Assembly: GCF_049723905.1 (NCBI RefSeq)
Contig: NZ_JBJKFD010000001.1
Span: forward strand, 806,001-870,000
Direction: 5' to 3'
Origin: G963665185 sp049723905
GTDB lineage: Bacteria > Desulfobacterota > Desulfovibrionia > Desulfovibrionales > Desulfovibrionaceae
DNA: 64,000 nt
Position 1 is the first letter of the stretch. Each line of letters opens with the position of its first letter. Made by a program: the position numbers and the translations under genes. Below the pieces are notes generated by a model. The model was not told where the DNA came from. It saw nothing but the letters and a program-made list of their open reading frames with translations, and did not search any database. This document shows, in pieces, positions 60,237 to 64,000 of this stretch.

Positions 60237-60932
60237 TTGGATTTTCTTGCGGAAGGTTTACTGAAAGCTTTTTTTCTCCTCTTCAGCCTGGACCCGGAAA
60301 CTTTTGCGGCCGTCCAAGTGACTGTCATTGTGTCCAGCCTTTCGGTCGGGGCAACTCTGGTGGCCGGCATTCCTCTTGGCTTTATACTCGGCTACGCAGA
60401 CTTCCCGGGTAGACGCTGGCTGCGTCTCATTGTAGATACGCTGCTGTCTTTCCCCACCGTGGTTATCGGCCTTTTGGTGTACGCCTTTCTGACCCACAAT
60501 GGCCCACTGGGGCAATTCAACCTGCTTTTCACAATCTCCGGGATGGCCTTGGGACAAATTCTGCTAGGACTCCCCGTTGTCATTGCCCTGACAGCCACAG
60601 CCATAGAGACACAAGACTCACGACTTCGCCTTACACTGCAAACTTTGGGCGCCAACAAACGCCAAGTGGCGATGACAAGTCTGTGGGAAGCTCGCTATGC
60701 CCTTATGCTTGCCGGTGTTACAGCTTATGGGCGCATTGTCTCCGAAGTTGGCATTTCCATGATGGTCGGAGGCAACATCAAGTGGCATACGCGGACCATA
60801 ACGACTGCCATCGCACTGGAAACAGGTAAAGGACAATTCGCCATGGGGATAGCCCTAGGGATAGTACTTTTGGCCATTGCCTTCTGCGTAAACCTGTCCG
60901 TTGCCCACTTCAAAAAAAGAGCCTCATTATGA
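60237..60932 (+). CDS. tupB: Tungstate ABC transporter permease
   Basis: A 231-residue membrane protein with about six helices and the ABC permease loop (EARYALMLAGVTAYGRIVSEVG, of which AGVTAYGRIVSEVG is the EAA region). Start is a TTG at 60237 with GGGAG six bases upstream. It forms the membrane channel of the TupABC importer. It overlaps tupC by 4 bases (ATGA). Confidence 0.9.
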   Translation: MDFLAEGLLKAFFLLFSLDPETFAAVQVTVIVSSLSVGATLVAGIPLGFILGYADFPGRRWLRLIVDTLLSFPTVVIGLLVYAFLTHNGPLGQFNLLFTISGMALGQILLGLPVVIALTATAIETQDSRLRLTLQTLGANKRQVAMTSLWEARYALMLAGVTAYGRIVSEVGISMMVGGNIKWHTRTITTAIALETGKGQFAMGIALGIVLLAIAFCVNLSVAHFKKRASL

Positions 60933-61567
60933 ATTCCATATACAGGCTCCAAAATCTCAGACAAAAATTTCAGAATCGTGAGGTATTGCGCATCAATGAC
61001 CTTTCGATTGCCGCTGGAGAAATACTCGGGCTGGTTGGTCCAAATGGAAGTGGCAAAAGTACTCTTCTTTCTTTGCTGGCTTTTTTACGCCCGCCAACAG
61101 AGGGAATCATTCTATACAAAGGACGCCCTGCACTGACCGACCATGAATCCCGACGCCATGTTACGCTACTTGATCAAGACGCGTATCTCCTCAAACGCTC
61201 GGTTTTCGAGAATATAGCTTACGGGCTCCGAGTTCGGAGAGAGACACACGACATTGAATTACATATCAACGAGGCCATGGACATGGTAGGCCTACCGCCA
61301 GACAAATTCTCCCGACGCAAGTGGTTTGAACTCTCTGGAGGAGAAGCACAACGTGTAGCCTTGGCCGCACGTCTTGTTCTACGACCAGAGGTTCTCCTGT
61401 TGGATGAGCCTACCAGTAGTGTGGACGTTGCCAGCGCCCAGCGCATGCATGAAGCTGTCCTGGAGGCAAAAAACTCGTGGAAAACAACCTTGGTAATAGC
61501 CAGTCACGACCAGACATGGCTCCACGGGGTTTGCGACACATACGTAGACCTGACTCTACAACCTTAA
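60929..61567 (+). CDS. tupC: Tungstate ABC transporter ATPase
   Basis: A 212-residue ABC ATPase: Walker A GPNGSGKST, Q-loop DQDAYLL, signature LSGGEAQR and Walker B LLLDEPTSSVD followed by ASHD. It lacks the C-terminal TOBE/oxyanion regulatory domain that ModC carries, as expected for TupC. It energises uptake through TupB. Overlap with tupB start-stop indicates coupling. Confidence 0.92.
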   Translation: MNSIYRLQNLRQKFQNREVLRINDLSIAAGEILGLVGPNGSGKSTLLSLLAFLRPPTEGIILYKGRPALTDHESRRHVTLLDQDAYLLKRSVFENIAYGLRVRRETHDIELHINEAMDMVGLPPDKFSRRKWFELSGGEAQRVALAARLVLRPEVLLLDEPTSSVDVASAQRMHEAVLEAKNSWKTTLVIASHDQTWLHGVCDTYVDLTLQP

Positions 61568-61579
61568 ACGAACAAGCCC

Positions 61580-62305
61580 ATGGAGCCACTGTTGAAAGCC
61601 GTTAGCATTGTAGGGTTCAAAAAAACCGGCAAAAGCACCCTGGCCGTTCTTTTGGCCGAGGAACTCAAAAAACAAGGATACACAGTTGCTGCCGTCAAGC
61701 ATTCTGTCCACGGCTTTGACAAAGAAGGCACCGACACAGCCCAACTCTCCGAGCACTGTGAAAGCGTCGTTGGAATAAGCGGGGAAGAAACATTTATCTC
61801 ATGGCCAGGAGGAAAGCGGCAAATAACCGACCTTCTTCCTTTGATGCGTGCTGACGTGTTGCTTATGGAAGGTGGAAAAAACCGAGGCTGGCTCCCCCGC
61901 ATACTCTGCACAACAAACACCCCCGAAAAAGATAGAGCTGCGCTCAAGCCTCACCTGTCCATAGGCGAGACAAACATGGAAGAGTTGAGGTCCCCCAAAG
62001 CAGCGCAGGTCGTCAGCAACCTTGCTCGTCGCATCCTGGAAAAAGGATTTATTCTTCCCGGCCTGGACTGTGGAGAATGCGGCATGCCCGATTGTGAAGC
62101 CATGAGTTCGGCAATTGTTGCAGGCACACATAATCCTGGAGATTGCCAAGCACGAAAGACTCAAGTTGAAGTCAGTGTCAACGGAAGCACACTGGCTATG
62201 GGCGGGTTTGTTGAAGATATCGTTGCGTCGACGATCCGAGGTCTTCTTTCACAGCTCAAGGGGTACACTCCAGGAGAAATCCGAATTCGCCTCCCCAAAG
62301 AGTAA
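61580..62305 (+). CDS. mobB: MobB-type P-loop GTPase fused to an FeS domain
   Basis: A 241-residue protein. Residues 5-165 form a MobB-like P-loop GTPase (GFKKTGKST; VKHSVHGFDKEGTDT; LLMEGGKN), which assists MobA in MGD synthesis. Residues 175-205 add the FeS motif CGECGMPDCEAMSSAIVAG then GDC, a four-cysteine [4Fe-4S] binding pattern of the PF04060 kind. The final part is a short C-terminal region (NGSTLAMGGFVEDIV). It follows tupC by 12 bases, so it is part of the tup transcript, tying cofactor guanylylation to tungstate uptake. Possible cluster function is unproven. Confidence 0.82.
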   Translation: MEPLLKAVSIVGFKKTGKSTLAVLLAEELKKQGYTVAAVKHSVHGFDKEGTDTAQLSEHCESVVGISGEETFISWPGGKRQITDLLPLMRADVLLMEGGKNRGWLPRILCTTNTPEKDRAALKPHLSIGETNMEELRSPKAAQVVSNLARRILEKGFILPGLDCGECGMPDCEAMSSAIVAGTHNPGDCQARKTQVEVSVNGSTLAMGGFVEDIVASTIRGLLSQLKGYTPGEIRIRLPKE

Positions 62306-62752
62306 CCCCCTCTTGGCATGCTGCTCTTTTTCATTTCACATAGTATCTGCTCTCAGCATATGGCGTCCTCAGCATGTAAGGTCCGCCCTTCAATTTCATG
62401 TTGGCACTCCCTGCTGTAGCAGGTAACAACACCATTGAAGACCCAAGACAAGGGAGAGCTACATGCACAAATTCACGGCTGCAGCCTTTCACCGGGTTGT
62501 TGAAGCTTGCTCGAGTAGCATTTTTTCACGTTGGGATTGGTGACCACAAACAGACATTCAGCAGGGCGCTGAACTGCACTGACACCATGACCTGATCGCG
62601 AGGGGCTTGGTGAGCATTGATAATGAAATAATAGTGATGATCCGCATGTGCCCAAAAGGAATACACGAACCAAGCCGATACGGAGAATTACGGCCTAACA
62701 AACAAGAAAAACAAAGAATAATGAAATTTCTGGTATAAGCCGCATACAAAAA
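62306..62752. other. Non-coding stretch without a recognised feature
   Basis: About 450 bases separate mobB from the next terminator. Several short ORFs in both directions exist but none has a plausible ribosome site with a protein-like sequence. I see no tRNA, riboswitch or repeat. It could be the remnant of a lost gene or a long untranslated region. Confidence 0.4.
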
Positions 62753-62786
62753 GCCCCCGCCAAAAAGACGGGGGCGTATTTTTTTT
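62753..62786. terminator. Bidirectional terminator between mobB and a minus-strand gene
   Basis: GCCCCCG (62753-62759) and CGGGGGC (62769-62775) form a perfect 7-bp stem with a 9-base loop, followed by eight T on the plus strand and TTTTTG on the minus strand. Confidence 0.8.
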
Positions 62787-62810
62787 GCACGCTGTTGAAG
62801 AGCTGCGAAC

Positions 62811-63296
62811 CTATTTGTTGATGTCGGTCCGAACCTGCTGCAACAAGCTCATAGCTTTTGCAAGCTTGTCGGCCTGCGTTTTGTCCAACTGTGAACCGAT
62901 GTACCCAAGCTTGTTGGTGGCATCGTTAATCGCATCTGTGATGATGGCACGCTGCATGGCAACGGGCATCTGAGCAAGCTGCTGTTCCATGGTGTCAACG
63001 GAACCGGTGAGGCCCACAACCTGGCCTTCAATTTCGCCAACTTGCGTTTTCATGGTGGTAACTTCGCCTTTAAGGCCGGAAAGTACTTTAACTTCCTTGC
63101 CAAGGCCATCAAGATTCTGGTTCAGCCCAAAGAAAAGGACTACAACCAATACCACCGACAAAATAGAAATGATCAAGGAAACCTTGCTCATATCACGTCC
63201 TGTAGCCATCCCCTCCTCCTCAGCCATAGCCTTTGACTCGGCTTCTTTGCTTTGCGAGTAATCTTCAATTGCGTGTAATTTTTCCGGATTGCTCAT
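62811..63296 (-). CDS. Membrane protein with coiled-coil periplasmic part, unknown function
   Basis: A 161-residue protein from the ATG at 63296, which has GGAGG nine bases upstream. A charged N-terminal region is followed by one transmembrane helix at about 38-56 (VSLIISILSVVLVVVLFFG) and a C-terminal helical or coiled-coil region with heptad-like leucines (LKGEVTTMKTQVGEIEGQVVGLTG, of which pieces are shown). Acidic, Lys-rich, no enzymatic motif. Proteins of this kind are common in Desulfovibrio but uncharacterised. It is monocistronic and ends with a terminator. Confidence 0.7.
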   Translation of the reverse strand: MSNPEKLHAIEDYSQSKEAESKAMAEEEGMATGRDMSKVSLIISILSVVLVVVLFFGLNQNLDGLGKEVKVLSGLKGEVTTMKTQVGEIEGQVVGLTGSVDTMEQQLAQMPVAMQRAIITDAINDATNKLGYIGSQLDKTQADKLAKAMSLLQQVRTDINK

Positions 63297-63540
63297 TTTG
63301 ACCTCCATCTCGGTAGTAATTCGCAACTGACAAACGTGTTTTTTTCGGTAGGATTTACATATACAATACGCCGTTGAAAATCAACACCAACAGGGCGTAA
63401 CACCATGGATACAAGGAACAGATTGACTTCTGCACCACAAGCAGTATCATAGTATAATACTATGAAATAGTGGTGCAACACGTTTTCCTTTCTAAATATT
63501 GCAAATTATTCTCCATACCTTAAACGGATATATAAAAGAC

Positions 63541-64000
63541 ATGGAAAAGAATAATGGCAAAGCAAAACAGATACCAAAAAATGATGTACTGGAACAGCAA
63601 GACTCGTATTCCCTGCGTGATAAGCTTATGGGATTCGGGGAAAGATCGATACGTAAAAGCTATTATCCAGAGCTCCAAGAGAGACTTGAAGATCTTGAGA
63701 GATTTCGCAATCTTTTAGATCAAACTAAAGATGCAATATTCCTTATTGAAGAGAAATCAGAATGCATATCTGATGTTAACATTTCAGCTTCTAAATTACT
63801 AAACGCACCCAAATATCAAATCATAGGGAAAAAATACAATAGCATTTTCCCCTCTTCAATCACTGAAGGAATACAAGGTCTTTTTAAAACGCAGGAGGAG
63901 TCAGCCGATATTCAAGGGCGTTTCCCTACTGACAAGAAAAAAAAATTCATCCATGCCGAGCTCAATGTAAAGCGGGTGGCTCAAGGGGACACAACATATG
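63541..64000 (+). CDS. N-terminal part of a PAS-domain sensor protein (cut by window edge)
   Basis: An open frame from the ATG at 63541 runs to the window end (153 codons). After a charged helix (RKSYYPELQERLEDLERFRN) comes a PAS-like segment (LLDQTKDAIFLIEEKSECISDVNISASKLL). PAS proteins of this form usually continue into a histidine kinase, GGDEF or sigma54-activator module, which is not visible. The first residues are rich in Lys, Asn and Gln and the codon use is more AT-rich than its neighbours. It has no clear ribosome site immediately before the ATG. Confidence 0.7.
   Translation, partial: MEKNNGKAKQIPKNDVLEQQDSYSLRDKLMGFGERSIRKSYYPELQERLEDLERFRNLLDQTKDAIFLIEEKSECISDVNISASKLLNAPKYQIIGKKYNSIFPSSITEGIQGLFKTQEESADIQGRFPTDKKKKFIHAELNVKRVAQGDTTY

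Noticed and set aside
1..64000. CRISPR array, tRNA or rRNA genes
   Set aside because: No regular repeat-spacer pattern and no tRNA or rRNA signature sequence was seen, though a covariance scan was not possible.

Overview
The window reads as chromosomal DNA of a sulfate-reducing deltaproteobacterium of the Desulfovibrio type. The grounds are a periplasmic [NiFe] hydrogenase with its own maturation genes, a two-subunit periplasmic selenocysteine formate dehydrogenase, a TupABC tungstate importer beside molybdenum-cofactor genes, a Mn-type pyrophosphatase, a RicT/PSP1 gene next to metG, and base composition near 50% G+C. About sixty genes are supported. No tRNA, rRNA or CRISPR array was seen. 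All function calls come from motifs and remembered family features; no search was run.

Layout. 1-4400 (minus strand): hydrogenase operon small subunit, large subunit, maturation protease, hypC, ending in a terminator, with a palindrome overlapping the likely promoter. 4975-9829: an M23 peptidase, a rhodanese/ferritin-like fusion, then a rhodanese, a MauE-like membrane protein and a DUF4139-type protein. 9849-11489: an IS1182-type element whose transposase is broken by two closely spaced frameshifts. 11488-15725 (minus): aldehyde dehydrogenase, GntR/FCD regulator, TauE/SafE permease and 2-hydroxyacid dehydrogenase. 15937-19213 (minus): metG and ricT. 19504-22543: a response regulator with an HD-GYP partner and an MBL hydrolase. 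22588-25449 (minus): hydrolase and TrkH/TrkA potassium uptake. 25584-33788: amidohydrolase, a PxxKW Cys-rich protein, M20 peptidase, mnmG, then an MCE/Mla-type operon. 33838-41493: PilZ protein, CorC-like CBS protein, lnt, prfB (with its +1 frameshift site), GGDEF protein, FlhG/MinD-like ATPase, HU/IHF protein and an exported UshA-like protein with an in-frame UGA. 41678-50405: dapA, ppaC, M29 aminopeptidase, dinB, and a binding-lipoprotein/sensor kinase/response regulator trio.

50678-62305 is a formate dehydrogenase and Mo/W island. On the minus strand, fdhE, fdhD, mobA, moaA and a transposase-like ORF follow each other with overlapping or nearly touching ends; then come a small ORF, fdhA (Sec) and fdhB. 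Divergently, tupABC and a mobB-FeS fusion are transcribed behind an 18-bp perfect palindrome. Together these take up tungstate or molybdate, build and attach the bis-MGD cofactor, and mature the periplasmic formate dehydrogenase. The window ends with a small membrane coiled-coil protein and the start of a PAS-type sensor.

The most interesting items are: the UshA-like selenoprotein, whose CxxU motif sits in a phosphoesterase fold that seems to have lost its metal ligands; the transposase-like gene embedded in the cofactor operon with a doubtful catalytic residue; a truncated ABC-ATPase-like protein lacking Walker motifs inside the Mla operon; an FdhD homologue with no CxxC motif; and a Cys-rich insert between HAMP and PAS in a sensor kinase.
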